DNA of 64,000 bases from Pseudomonadota bacterium (GTDB taxonomy: Bacteria > Pseudomonadota > Gammaproteobacteria > Steroidobacterales > Steroidobacteraceae). The notes under the pieces are model-generated. The model was not told where the DNA came from. It saw only the letters and a program-made list of their open reading frames with translations, and made no database searches. A program made the position numbers and the translations under genes. This document shows, one piece after another, positions 26,701-35,132 of the stretch; the first letter of the stretch is position 1; the number at the start of each line of letters is the position of its first letter. The DNA lies in assembly GCA_016713725.1 (NCBI GenBank), contig JADJOO010000016.1, forward strand, positions 1 through 64,000, written 5' to 3'.

Positions 26701-27577
26701 AGGTGAGCGTTCCGTCGATCCCGAGCGACGCCAGGCCCGCCGCGAGCGTGATCGTGCCCGTCATTTGCGGAAAGCGCCCGGCGGGTACCCAGGGCGAGCC
26801 ATCGAACGCGGTCATGCGGAAGGTGCCTTTCGCCCGCGGTTGCTCGGTCAGGTCGAGCAAGGTGCCCGCAAACGCCAGCTTCGCCGGAGCGTCGAGAAAG
26901 ACATCCGCACCGAGCCGGTCAAGATTGCCTCGCGTCACGACGCGGAAGCGATATTCGAACGCGTCGCCGGGCAGCCGCCACTCCCCGCGCAGGTCGGTGC
27001 GCAGGCCGAGCGGCTCAGAGGCGCGCAGGACCAGGTTGCCGCTGATGCGTCCGTCCGGTCCACGCACGTCGATGGGGTCGAGGTCGAGCCGCCAGCGAGT
27101 CAGGCTGAGGGAACCCCGGGCTGCGCGCGCTTCGATGCGCTGGCCACTCTTTAGGGTGAGTGCGATGTTGCCGAGACGGAAGTCCGGTGCCGTGATGTGC
27201 AGGCCGGTCGGCAGGAAATACGGAGGCTTCTCCGGTTGCGGCGGCCGCTCCTTGAGCCTCACTTCCAGGCGCGACACCGTCAGCCCTTCGAGCCCGAAGC
27301 GGCCAACGATCAGGCCACCCGGCTCCGGGCGCACTGCCAGGCCGCGGGCGACGACGTGCGCTGCCTCGTGATCGACAGTGACGCTGTCCGCCGTCAACGG
27401 GCCCGCGATCGAGCCTCGCGCGCCGTGCACTTCGATCTTGACGGTGGGCAAGCGACCCAGTTGTGTGATCGCGAACTCCAGGCCCTGCTGCGTGAAGAGC
27501 AACCAGTGCAGGAACAGCGCGACGCTACCGGCCAGCGCCAGCAGCAATCCGAGGAACACGACGTGGCGGCGGCGCAC
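23777..27577 (-). CDS. tamB: Translocation and assembly module protein TamB
   Basis: 1,266 residues with one N-terminal inner-membrane anchor (residues about 7-28), a very long region of repeated beta strands, and the conserved C-terminal DUF490/TamB domain (GVIRVAEGQYRAFGQDVRITRGTLSFND ... DLYVSYGISIAEAINTIKLRYSLNERWSLKAEAG). TamB spans the periplasm as a hydrophobic groove, working with TamA in outer-membrane protein or lipid delivery. Start is GTG at 27577, one base after the tamA stop, so the genes are coupled. Confidence 0.93.
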   Translation of the reverse strand: MRRRHVVFLGLLLALAGSVALFLHWLLFTQQGLEFAITQLGRLPTVKIEVHGARGSIAGPLTADSVTVDHEAAHVVARGLAVRPEPGGLIVGRFGLEGLTVSRLEVRLKERPPQPEKPPYFLPTGLHITAPDFRLGNIALTLKSGQRIEARAARGSLSLTRWRLDLDPIDVRGPDGRISGNLVLRASEPLGLRTDLRGEWRLPGDAFEYRFRVVTRGNLDRLGADVFLDAPAKLAFAGTLLDLTEQPRAKGTFRMTAFDGSPWVPAGRFPQMTGTITLAAGLASLGIDGTLTSPALPNQQLRVQGAGRWEARTISLANLNVWLPRMGLAVTSSGTIELPDADAPDGALPLLALNGEWSALQWPIVLDGEPVVQSPQGVYTLEGSMPYRFSTRAQVEGPAIPSTSFEAAGVLSKTGVVLDRFDGYALRGRINGRGALSWSGNQAWSFDVDAQGLAIGELRPGVEGRVSARGTIAGAGLSATAPWTARLASLSGTMLGRPLTGRGEIAHRDGIFDLRGVRIANGASFVDIDGRVGANALDLGWNVDLRSLAIVLPGMSGTLVSRGTARGTLSRPVIAGTARMRNFDYAGVQVASFDAEADIDSSDRRRSGVTFSAATIDAAGLAFDFARGSLDGFVGEHRITLDFASPGDPERRIAEFRGEFVAEGGYDLASSQWAGDLSQADIQFTEGNARLIQPAALVLGPALQRTSPLCLRTDQDSRLCVEGERHAQPLAWRVLYSAEDWPLQRLLRSLLGWREFDGRLQAGGWAEKSPGKEWIGGSTLLVHEPTINVQRNKFRVERIRLGSSRFDLLAEPTQMRATLDIDIDETTKVQGAALVQRHAGAPLDSTLTGHIKGTSEAIKVLPLLVPEIDRAAGRLEGNVVLGGTVGQPTFNGDFQVRDGVLELYRTNLKISALQADGSFDGDVLTFDAKGETANGKLTIDGSFTWPEGIMTGSMRLRGDQLLVADTPELRMLASPDIVLRAGANGFEVEGEVRIPNARISPREITTSVSTSPDERIVGLADVEDTEPSSGDRVTSRIKVVLGDAVRVDAYGLKARLEGSVTVSTVPDDVPRGNGVIRVAEGQYRAFGQDVRITRGTLSFNDSPLNEPVLDIVAERKIRDADITVAVNVRGTIAQPFVTITSQPSMSSNEALSYLLTGRSIDTLQSGEAANVNQAAESLAVSGGGLLLGGLGTRLGLDEVSVERTGDSDTSVVLGKALSPDLYVSYGISIAEAINTIKLRYSLNERWSLKAEAGIEQSADIEYRIER

Positions 27578-27578
27578 G

Positions 27579-29351
27579 CTACAGCACCTGCGTGATGTTC
27601 AGGTGGAAGCGCGGCTTCAGGTCTGGCTGCGACAGCGCTTGCGCCACGTCGAAGCCGATCATGAGCATCGGCAGTCTCCAGCGCACGCCGACGCCGACCG
27701 AATATTCGAGCGGCGTGCTCCAGTCGTTGAATGCGTTGCCCGTATCGAAGAACACGGCGCCGCGGAAGTTGCGCCGAAAATCGCGTTCGAACTCGATGCT
27801 GGCGATGACCTTGTGCTCGCCGCCGCCGCCCTGGTTCGACGAAGTGCCGGGGTTGGTTTCGCTTGCCGGCAACGGCGGGCTCAGCGAGTTGAGTGCGAAG
27901 CCGCGAACGCTACGATCGCCGCCCGCAAAGAATCGCTGCGAAGCGGGCAGCGCGGAAAAATCATCCACCCAGCTGGTGCCTAATTCCGCGCGACCACGGA
28001 CATACCAGGGCCCATGGATCGGCCACACGCGTTCCGCCCGGCCATAGAAGCGCAGGTAGGAAGCATCGGATCCGAGCGTTGCCGGGCTGCCGCTCAACTC
28101 GACGTAATAAGCGGCGTCCCGCACCCATCCCGTCAGGAAGTTCGGCGGCAGGCTTGCATAGCTGATGCCAGGAATCAGCAGCAGGGCGTCGTCTGAACTC
28201 CCGTCGGGATAGATCGTGCGCTCATCGTTGAGCTTCAGGAACATCACCTGCTGCCAGCGCCCGAAGACCTGTGTCAGGCCGCCGGTGAGCTCGGTGCGCT
28301 GGCTCCTGAGGTCGCCGATGTCCTCATCGATGTAGCCAAGCGAGAACTCGAGCTTTTCGAGGCTCGGGTCGCCGACCGGAATCACGTAGCGAACGAGGGC
28401 TTCGTAGCGGATTTCTGAGGCCGTGAGCTCGACGCGCGACCGGTGGCCTTTGGTGTTGACCAGCCGGTTGTCCCAGGTGAACTGGCCGCGGATGCCGGTG
28501 TCGGTGCCGTAACCTGCGTTCACGGCGTAGCGATTGCGTTTGATCGGCTCGACGTGGATCTTCACCGGGACCGTCAGGTTGATCCGGTCGCGTTCACCCG
28601 GCGTGACGACGACCGACGAGAAATAGTTGCTGTCCTCGAGCGCGAACTGCGTGCTGTTCAGCGCCTCGGGTGAAAACGGCTGGCCCGGCGAGAAACGCAG
28701 ATAGGCCTGCATCAGGTCGTCTCGAATGATGTCCTGATCGAGTTCCAGGGTGCCGAACTCGTAGCGGCCGCCGGTCTCGAGCGTGATGCGGGCATCCGCC
28801 GTCAGGTCCGCGGGATTCACGATCAGCTCGCGGCGCGTCAGCGTGGCGTCGAGAAAGCCTCGGTCGCGTGCGGTACGCATCAATGACGCCTTGAGGGCCT
28901 CGTAGCTGGCATGCTCGAGGCGCGTGTCGGGCTTGAGCGTCGTCTCGACGCCGACCTGCATCAGGGACTTGTCAGCCGCACCGGCGCCGATGATCTCGAC
29001 GTCGACGTCTTTCATGCGCACGGGTTCGCCCGGGACGATCTTCAGGCGCACGATCCACCTGGGATCGTCGCGGCTCGTGCGGCTGCGGATGGTCGGCGCG
29101 TAAAACCCGAATGGACGCAGCGCATCGGCGGCTTCGTCCACCGCACGGTCGGCGAGCCGCCGCACCTGCGGGTCGGTCAGGTCGTCGCGGGTCACATAAC
29201 GGGACAGAGTCAGGTACGAGCGGACGTTGGCCTCCATGTCGTCCGGTACGCCATCGATTTTGATCTCGATGCGTTCCCTGGGCGCGGCCGCAAGCACCAA
29301 TCCCGACCATGCCAGTGCGCAGGCCAGCAGCAGTCGCGCCAGCGAGCTCAT
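27579..29351 (-). CDS. tamA: Translocation and assembly module protein TamA (Omp85 family)
   Basis: 590 residues: signal peptide (LLLACALAWSGLVLAAA), three POTRA-like domains (about 30-260) and a C-terminal Omp85 barrel with the conserved RFFAGGDRSVRGFALNSLSPP motif and the last strand FHLNITQVL. It partners TamB. I chose ATG 29351; an ATG pair at 29387/29384 would add about a dozen residues. The gene's 5' end is overlapped by the open frame of the TANGO2-like gene. Confidence 0.92.
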   Translation of the reverse strand: MSSLARLLLACALAWSGLVLAAAPRERIEIKIDGVPDDMEANVRSYLTLSRYVTRDDLTDPQVRRLADRAVDEAADALRPFGFYAPTIRSRTSRDDPRWIVRLKIVPGEPVRMKDVDVEIIGAGAADKSLMQVGVETTLKPDTRLEHASYEALKASLMRTARDRGFLDATLTRRELIVNPADLTADARITLETGGRYEFGTLELDQDIIRDDLMQAYLRFSPGQPFSPEALNSTQFALEDSNYFSSVVVTPGERDRINLTVPVKIHVEPIKRNRYAVNAGYGTDTGIRGQFTWDNRLVNTKGHRSRVELTASEIRYEALVRYVIPVGDPSLEKLEFSLGYIDEDIGDLRSQRTELTGGLTQVFGRWQQVMFLKLNDERTIYPDGSSDDALLLIPGISYASLPPNFLTGWVRDAAYYVELSGSPATLGSDASYLRFYGRAERVWPIHGPWYVRGRAELGTSWVDDFSALPASQRFFAGGDRSVRGFALNSLSPPLPASETNPGTSSNQGGGGEHKVIASIEFERDFRRNFRGAVFFDTGNAFNDWSTPLEYSVGVGVRWRLPMLMIGFDVAQALSQPDLKPRFHLNITQVL

Positions 29352-29490
29352 CAGCGTTCCAGGCCTGTGCGCTACGTTCAACATCATTCCCGCGGTCGGG
29401 CTGATCACACAGTGCGTCATTGCGCGGGACCGGATCAGGCCTGGCCTCGAGCCCGCGCTCGGGTGCTGCGGCGCTCGCGAATTCGAGTCG

Positions 29491-30234
29491 CGTGGCACCG
29501 GTCGTGTTTCCGCCTTCGTCGAACCGGCGCTCGAACATCGTCGTGCGGCCATCGTGCTCAACCAGCAGCACCGACGAGCAGCGCGTGCCATAACTCTCGT
29601 GCACGACGAATGGTGCGGACAAGGCTCGCTCCCACTCAGGTGGCAGGCCGGTGTCTGGCGTCTCGTCGACGTCGGCGGGTGCGCGATCCCCGAGCAGCGC
29701 GAACAGCGATGCAGGTTCGATGGCATCGATCGCGATCAGTTCCGACAGCCGCGTCCGTGAGCGCAGCAACTTGGGCCACGGGGAATCGAGCCAGTGGTTG
29801 CTGAGGCCATAGATGCCGCGCCCGAGCGATCGCGCTTCGAGTCCGTCGCGGTTCGAGTAGTAATAGAGTGAGCGAGGCCCGCCGAGCAGCAGATTGAAAC
29901 CGGCGTAGGACGGCGCACGGTCGCGCAGTTCGTCGAAGTATTCCGGCGGCGAGGTCGTTGCGGACAGGAAGCGCCTCACGAGGTTGCCGCGCGACGGTGC
30001 GTTCGCTGCGGGTCGCTCGAGTTCACGGAAATTGGTGACGACGCCGAACCGGCCGGAACGCGCTGCGCCCAGCCACGTGCCGGATCCGCGCAGGTCGCGG
30101 CCCGCGAGAATGCGCGAGTCGTCGGGCCACCAGCCGAGCGGGGCGGCCGGACGGTCATGGAACTCATCGCGGTTCGCGGCCACGATCAGCCGATAGCGCG
30201 GGTGAGACTTCCATGCGAGCACGAGCAGGCACAT
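29491..30234 (-). CDS. NRDE/TANGO2-family protein, 3' end unclear
   Basis: Begins MCLLVLAWKSHPRYRLIVAANRDEFHDRPAAPLGWW, the NRDE signature with N-terminal Cys2, followed by LAGRDLRGSGTWLGA and FGVVTNFRE. Bacterial relatives are about 250 residues and are proposed to handle haem or acyl-CoA related stress; the role is unsettled. The family similarity ends near TRLEFAS (about 29491), but no stop occurs there: the frame stays open to 28972, overlapping tamA by some 380 bp. A lost stop or single-base indel near 29490 is likely. Confidence 0.78.
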
Positions 30235-30243
30235 AAACCCCGC

Positions 30244-30849
30244 TCAGCGCTCCCGCGGCGCAGCGATGGCGTCAACCTTGCGGCGCCCGAAGAAGAATCG
30301 CCCCGTCTTGCGCGCCACCCACGTGAGCAGAACGACGATCAGCACGAGGGCGACCAGGGGCAGTGCAATGGCGAACAGCGACAGGCCAGTGGCGCCGATC
30401 GTTTCCGCGGTGGAGACCACGGGATTGCCGAGGCCGCCCGTCAACAGGCCGGACTTTGCGCGGATGAGCGCCGAACTGCCCTTGGTCAAACCAGCAATCC
30501 CGCTGCCGCCGATGATTGCGACGGGCCAGAGGATGCTCGGCGGCAGGTCCGTCATCACCGCGGCGCTTGCGACCGCGCCGGCCACGAGCGTGGCGGGGCT
30601 CGCCATGACGTCGAGTGCGTGGTCGACGCCGGGAATGTAATACGCAAGGACTTCGGCAGCAGCGGCCGTGCCCAGCATCACGAGCGCCGGAATGCCCGCG
30701 AGCCACTGGAAGCTTTCCGACAACGGGATATAGCCGAAACGCGCAGCAAGGCCGGCAATCAGCAGCGGCAGGAACACACGGAAGCCCGTGGCCGCAGCGA
30801 GGCCGATGCCGAGCGCGATGCCGGCGAATGTCGTCCAGGAAAGATCCAT
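30244..30849 (-). CDS. DUF4126 membrane protein
   Basis: 201 residues, strongly hydrophobic, with about five to six membrane segments: an N-terminal GIALGIGLAAATGFRVFLPLLIAGLAARFGYI, the internal DALDVMASPATLVAGAVASAAV and a C-terminal LFAIALPLVALVLIVVLLTWV before a basic tail. It matches DUF4126, a family of unknown function. The ATG at 30849 is preceded by GAGGTGGGA; a GTG at 30858 is also in frame. Confidence 0.78.
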   Translation of the reverse strand: MDLSWTTFAGIALGIGLAAATGFRVFLPLLIAGLAARFGYIPLSESFQWLAGIPALVMLGTAAAAEVLAYYIPGVDHALDVMASPATLVAGAVASAAVMTDLPPSILWPVAIIGGSGIAGLTKGSSALIRAKSGLLTGGLGNPVVSTAETIGATGLSLFAIALPLVALVLIVVLLTWVARKTGRFFFGRRKVDAIAAPRER

Positions 30850-30915
30850 GCGTCCCACCTCAACCTTGCGACCATCGCCGCCCGCGCATTCTAGCGGTCC
30901 TGACGCCGCGCCTGC

Positions 30916-31686
30916 TTACAGGTGCAGTCGGATGGCATCCCACGCCGTCTTCGCGATCAGCGCGAACACGACGACCATGAATACCTTGCGCACGAGCGCG
31001 CTGCCGCGCCGGATGGCCAGCTGACTGCCGAACTGCGCGCCGACGACGTTGCAGACCGACATCGCGAGGCCCAGCAGCCAGTACAGTTCGCCGGTCAGCC
31101 CGAACAGGATGATGGCCGCGGCATTGGTGGCGGCATTGACGATCTTGGCCGAAGCCGATGCGTGCAGGAAGTCGAGCCCGAACAAGCGGACGAACAGGAA
31201 GACCAGGAAGCTGCCGGTGCCCGGGCCGAAAAATCCGTCGTACAAACCGATGATTCCCGCGGTACCCGCCGCGAGCCACCGGCCGTGCTGACCCAGGGTG
31301 CGCGGGCGGTGCTCGCGGCCCAGGTCCTTGTTCAGCAGCGTGTAGACGAGCACGATGCTCAGCAGCAGCGGCACGAGCGCCCGGAACCGTTCTGGTGAGA
31401 CGCCCGTCGCGAGCCACGCACCGACGAGTGCGGTGGCAAATGCACCGCCCGCGGCCGGCAACAGCAGGCCCCAATCGAGACGTACGTGCCGGATGAACCG
31501 GGCGATAGCACTCGTGGTGCCCGCGAACCCGGCGAGCTTGCCGGTGCCCAGCAAGGTGGTGTGCGGCGCCTGCGGAAACGTCGCAAACAGCGCGGGCAAC
31601 TGGATCAGGCCGCCGCCGCCGGCCAGCGCGTCGATGAAACCTGCGCCAAACGCGGCGACGAGCACGAGAAAGATTGCCAGCGTCAC
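30916..31686 (-). CDS. TSUP (TauE/SafE) family permease
   Basis: 256 residues from a GTG start at 31686. About eight membrane helices; TSUP features are FIDALAGGGGLIQLPAL near the N-terminus and GLYDGFFGPGTGSFLVFLFVRLFG in the second half, the duplicated motif of the family. Members export sulfite, sulfoacetate or other organosulfur anions. The substrate cannot be told. Confidence 0.85.
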   Translation of the reverse strand: MTLAIFLVLVAAFGAGFIDALAGGGGLIQLPALFATFPQAPHTTLLGTGKLAGFAGTTSAIARFIRHVRLDWGLLLPAAGGAFATALVGAWLATGVSPERFRALVPLLLSIVLVYTLLNKDLGREHRPRTLGQHGRWLAAGTAGIIGLYDGFFGPGTGSFLVFLFVRLFGLDFLHASASAKIVNAATNAAAIILFGLTGELYWLLGLAMSVCNVVGAQFGSQLAIRRGSALVRKVFMVVVFALIAKTAWDAIRLHL

Positions 31687-31722
31687 GATGCGACTGCGAA
31701 GGATGCGGACAGCGGGCCGATG

Positions 31723-32685
31723 TCAGCCGCGCCGCGATCCCCAGAGCGTGACGCCGGGTGTCTGCGCCAGGGGCAGGTCCGAGCCGGAGTCGTACCAGTG
31801 CTCGATCAGTCGGAACGAGACGGACTGTGGCGGCGGCAGTCCGGGGAAACCAGCTGCGATTTCCTGCCGGGTGAACCAGCGCACGTCTTCAAGTTCTTCG
31901 TCGGCACGCGGGACCGACTCGGCGGCGGTGAACGCCGTGTAGCCGATCATCAGCGACGACGGGAACGGCCACGGTTGCGACGAGTGGTAGGTCGACTCGA
32001 GCACCGTCACGCCGGTTTCTTCCAGCACCTCGCGGGCCACGGCGTCTTCCAGACTCTCGCCGGGTTCGACGAAGCCGGCGATCGTCGAATAGCGCCCGGC
32101 TGGCCACGATGCCTGGCGGCCGAGCAATGCCCGCTCGCCATCCGTGACCAGCACGATGATGGCGGGATCCAGGCGCGGAAAATGATCGATGCCGCAGGTG
32201 TCATTGGTGCACTTCATGACGTGGCCGGCGCTGGCGACGCGTGTTGGTGCGCCGCACGCCCCGCAGTACCGGTGCCGGCCGCGCCAGTAGAGCATGGCTC
32301 GCGCATACGCGAGCACGCCGGCCTGTTGTTCCGGCAACTGCCCTCCGGCCATGCGGAGATCCTCGAACCTGGCCGAGCCTGTCGTGAAAAGTGCCTGTAC
32401 CGGTTCCGGGCTGGCCACTTCGGCGGCGAAATAGATGCAGTCGCCGAAGCGGCCCAGCAGCACGGGTTCAGTGGCGAGCGCGGGCAGTATCCCGAGATCC
32501 ATTGACGTCGCAAACGCGGCCGACCAACCGTCGGCGCCGCGCTGCACGAGAATACGCGTCTCGTGCACGGGCACGATGCGGGCCTTGGCGCCGCGCAGGG
32601 CCTCGGCCACGAACGCCTCGTCCTTGCGCAGGTGCGCAATGCGATCCAGGTACGGTCCAGCGAAGACGTTGGGTGGTGCAGGCAC
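31723..32685 (-). CDS. nudC: NAD+ pyrophosphatase / NAD-capped RNA decapping enzyme NudC
   Basis: About 320 residues: an N-terminal domain (LLGRFGDCIYFAAEV), a four-cysteine zinc ribbon (CGACG then CTNDTCG) and a Nudix box GFVEPGESLEDAVAREVLEETGV that matches the consensus fully, followed by SQPWPFPSSLMIGY, the NudC-specific motif. It cleaves NAD(H) and removes NAD caps from RNA. Start GTG 32685 is my choice; the frame is open further upstream into flhC because of a frameshift there. Confidence 0.9.
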   Translation of the reverse strand: MPAPPNVFAGPYLDRIAHLRKDEAFVAEALRGAKARIVPVHETRILVQRGADGWSAAFATSMDLGILPALATEPVLLGRFGDCIYFAAEVASPEPVQALFTTGSARFEDLRMAGGQLPEQQAGVLAYARAMLYWRGRHRYCGACGAPTRVASAGHVMKCTNDTCGIDHFPRLDPAIIVLVTDGERALLGRQASWPAGRYSTIAGFVEPGESLEDAVAREVLEETGVTVLESTYHSSQPWPFPSSLMIGYTAFTAAESVPRADEELEDVRWFTRQEIAAGFPGLPPPQSVSFRLIEHWYDSGSDLPLAQTPGVTLWGSRRG

Positions 32686-32746
32686 GGCCGCTACCGGCAG
32701 GCGAGGGGACCACGAGTTTAGCGCGGCCCCTGCCCACTGCCCCTCG

Positions 32747-33291
32747 TCACGTGCGGGCCGGCAGGCCTCGCCTGCATGCCGGACAGTTGTACGGCAGTAT
32801 TTCCAGCGTGTCCTGCAGCCAAAGGGATTCGCAATCGGGGCAGTTCGAGAGCACGAATTCGTCGTTGTGGCAGAATACCTGCCAAAGGTGCCACGCGTGC
32901 TCGAACGAGATGTGACCTTCGGGCCAAAGCCCCGGTAGGTCTCGTACGCATCGCAGAAGCAGCCGACGTCCTCAAGCGCGGGCCGGAATCCGTTGGGATA
33001 CCGTTGCAGCAGGCTGCAGAGTCGCAGCAGGGAGCCCAGCAGGGCCGCCTGCTGTTCGTGCTCGAGCGAACGCCGGAAATACGACATCTGCCGCGGCGAT
33101 TTACCACGCCGGCGCCGCACGAGGTTGCCGCCGGTCGAGGCGAAATAGTCGCGATACATGCGTCGGATCCTGTCGTCCGACAGCTGCGTCGCGATCCGGA
33201 TGGTGCGGGTACGGGCTTCCAGCGCGATCATCCGGTGGGCGATAGCCAACCGCAGGCGATCGCGATCATACCGGCTGTCCGTGATTCTCAT
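32747..33291 (-). pseudogene. flhC: Flagellar master regulator FlhC, one-base frameshift
   Basis: From ATG 33291 (GGGAGGAAGG upstream): a helical part with TQLSDDRIRRMYRDYF..TGGNLVRRRRGKSPRQMSYF, characteristic of FlhC. After ETYRGFGPK (about 32917) a one-base loss shifts the frame; in the shifted frame the protein continues HISFEHAWHLWQVFCH and ends with the zinc site CPDC...CPAC before TGA at 32747. Corrected length is about 181 residues. FlhC with FlhD activates flagellar genes. The frameshift may be a sequencing error. No flagellar structural genes are in the window. Confidence 0.78.
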
Positions 33292-33324
33292 GGCCTTCCT
33301 CCCATTCTTGATGTTTTGGCCACA

Positions 33325-33389
33325 TATGGTCTATTACGACCATACATGAGAGTCTATATCCATATATGGTCTTTGTAGACCATATATGG
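33325..33389. promoter_or_regulatory. Inverted repeats between flhC and the FlhD-like gene
   Basis: Two palindromes in the divergent promoter region. One has TATGGTC/GACCATA arms around 6 bases (33325-33344). The other (33360-33389) is a perfect 13-bp inverted repeat CCATATATGGTCT/AGACCATATATGG with a 4-base spacer. The shared half-site is ATATGGTC. The AT-rich sequence stands out from the background, and the second palindrome ends just before the ribosome site of the plus-strand gene. Likely binding site for a dimeric regulator, which could be the FlhDC-type pair itself. Confidence 0.7.
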
Positions 33390-33399
33390 AGAATCGATC

Positions 33400-34116
33400 A
33401 TGAGTGAACCAAAGCTGACGCCGCCCGGTGCTGTCTGGCTGCACCAGGGCAACCTGCTGAATCCGGCTGTTCGTCGGGATATCGCGGACCTCAATCGCCT
33501 GTTCCTGGCACACGCGCTCGACCCTGGCCACGGCGCCGATTGCTGGTTCCAGTTGCCAGCTGCGACCGTGAAGCGACTCGTCGAGGTTGCGCCTGAAGCC
33601 CGGGAGCGTGCCGCGTGCAGTCCGATCTCGCTGTTTGAGCTCGCGCTGCCACGGGATGACGAGGCACCGCCCTGGCGTCTCGAGACTGTTGCGGACACCG
33701 ACGCCGACTTTGTCGACCGCGCGCGAGGTGAAACCCGTCGTTCGTTCGGATTGGTCGCACTCAGCGTGGCGCGGAGGTTGGCCGAAAACGCGCCGTTCTC
33801 GTCTCGCATTGCCTTTGGACTGGGGCCGACGTCCGAGGCGCGCCTGTCCGAGCTGACGCCGTCCGATTCGTTTCGGCTCGCTTCGTGGCCCGGGTTGGTG
33901 CGACCGCGGTGGCCTGTGCACTCTCGTTACTTGAGCCTGCTGGCCGAAGCTGCAGCAGGCACCGTGCAGTCAGACCTGACCTGGGCCTATTCGGCGGGCC
34001 TTTGCCTGCTCGGGCACTGCGAGCGCGATCCGATCATTGCGCGCTGTGCTCCCGCGCGCCGTGCGCGCCCGACTCACCGCAGGGGACCCGCTGACGACAC
34101 CGACGTTCCTTGCTGA
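33400..34116 (+). CDS. Protein with two tandem FlhD-like regions
   Basis: 238 residues from ATG 33400 (GGAGA upstream). Residues 25-82 (DIADLNRLFLAHAL ... WFQLPAATVKRLVEVAP) and 115-175 (LVALSVARRLAENAPFSSRIAFGLGPTSEARLSELTPSDSFRLA) both resemble E. coli FlhD (NLSYLLLAQRLI...FRLGINEEMATTLAALTLPQMVKLAE). E. coli FlhD is about 119 residues, so this looks like a covalent FlhD dimer. The assignment rests on my reading of remote similarity, helped by flhC lying divergently 108 bp away. The C-terminal 30 residues are basic and may be out of frame. Confidence 0.6.
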   Translation: MSEPKLTPPGAVWLHQGNLLNPAVRRDIADLNRLFLAHALDPGHGADCWFQLPAATVKRLVEVAPEARERAACSPISLFELALPRDDEAPPWRLETVADTDADFVDRARGETRRSFGLVALSVARRLAENAPFSSRIAFGLGPTSEARLSELTPSDSFRLASWPGLVRPRWPVHSRYLSLLAEAAAGTVQSDLTWAYSAGLCLLGHCERDPIIARCAPARRARPTHRRGPADDTDVPC

Positions 34117-34169
34117 CCGGGTGCCCGCACATTACCCTTCGCTCCCCTCCCGTGAACGTCCGTCCCGCC

Positions 34170-35132
34170 ATGAAGGCCTTGTCGCTGCGCCAGCTTTGCA
34201 AGACGTACAACAATGGGGTCCAGGCCTTGAAGGGCATCGACCTCGACGTGGAGGAGGGCGATTTTTTTGCACTGCTCGGGCCGAACGGCGCAGGCAAGTC
34301 GACCGCGATCGGCATCGTCTCGTCGCTCGTCAACAAGTCGAGCGGCACGGTGACCGTGTTCGGGCACAGCATCGACACCGAACTCGAGGCGGCGAAGTCC
34401 TGCCTCGGTGTCGTGCCGCAGGAAATCAATTTCAACCAGTTCGAGAAGCTCTCGACGATCCTGCTGAACCAGGCCGGCTTCTACGGCATCCCGCGCCCCG
34501 TCGCGCGCGAACGCATGGAGTACTGGCTCAACCAGCTGCAGCTGTGGGACAAGCGCGAGACGATTTCGCGGTCCCTGTCGGGCGGCATGAAGCGCCGGCT
34601 CATGATCGCGCGCGCGCTGATCCACGAGCCGCAGCTGCTGATCCTCGACGAGCCGACCGCAGGCGTGGACATCGAGGTGCGCCGCTCGATGTGGGAATTC
34701 CTGCGCCGGATCAACGAGCAGGGCACCACGATCATCCTGACGACGCACTACCTCGAGGAGGCCGAGAACCTCTGCCGTCACATCGCAATCATCGACGAAG
34801 GCCGCATCATCGAGAACGACCGCATGTCGACGGTGTTGCGCAAGCTGCACACGGAGACCTTCGTGCTCAACCTGCGTGGGCCACTGCGTGGGACATTGTC
34901 GTTGCCAGGCTATCGCCTGACGGCGCCGGACGAGACGACGCTCGAGGTCGAGGTCAACAAGGAGCAGAACCTGAACGAGATCTTCGTCGCCTTGTCTGCT
35001 GCGGGCGGTGAAGTCGTGAGCATGCGCAACAAGTCCAACCGCCTCGAAGAACTCTTCATGCGCCTCGTCGAGGGCCGCGACGTCGGCAGTGGCCAGCCGA
35101 CCGCCCCACCGGCTGCGCAGGCGGGCGCATGA
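34170..35132 (+). CDS. yadG: ABC transporter ATP-binding protein (YadG-like)
   Basis: 320 residues: Walker A GPNGAGKST, Q-loop VPQEINFN, signature LSGGMKRR, Walker B LLILDEPTAGVD and the switch His in LTTHYLEEAE. The ABC-2 exporter type; a C-terminal extension follows (about 230-320). The ATG at 34170 fits the family start. It overlaps the permease gene by 4 bp, so the two subunits are coupled. The exported substrate of YadGH is unknown. Confidence 0.9.
   Translation: MKALSLRQLCKTYNNGVQALKGIDLDVEEGDFFALLGPNGAGKSTAIGIVSSLVNKSSGTVTVFGHSIDTELEAAKSCLGVVPQEINFNQFEKLSTILLNQAGFYGIPRPVARERMEYWLNQLQLWDKRETISRSLSGGMKRRLMIARALIHEPQLLILDEPTAGVDIEVRRSMWEFLRRINEQGTTIILTTHYLEEAENLCRHIAIIDEGRIIENDRMSTVLRKLHTETFVLNLRGPLRGTLSLPGYRLTAPDETTLEVEVNKEQNLNEIFVALSAAGGEVVSMRNKSNRLEELFMRLVEGRDVGSGQPTAPPAAQAGA

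Noticed and set aside
33292..33399. Palindromes as a rho-independent terminator
   Set aside because: They lie between two divergent starts, are AT-rich and have no U tract, so an operator is more likely.
32747..34116. A flagellar gene cluster
   Set aside because: Apart from the FlhC- and FlhD-like proteins no flagellar structural, export or chemotaxis gene was seen within the window.
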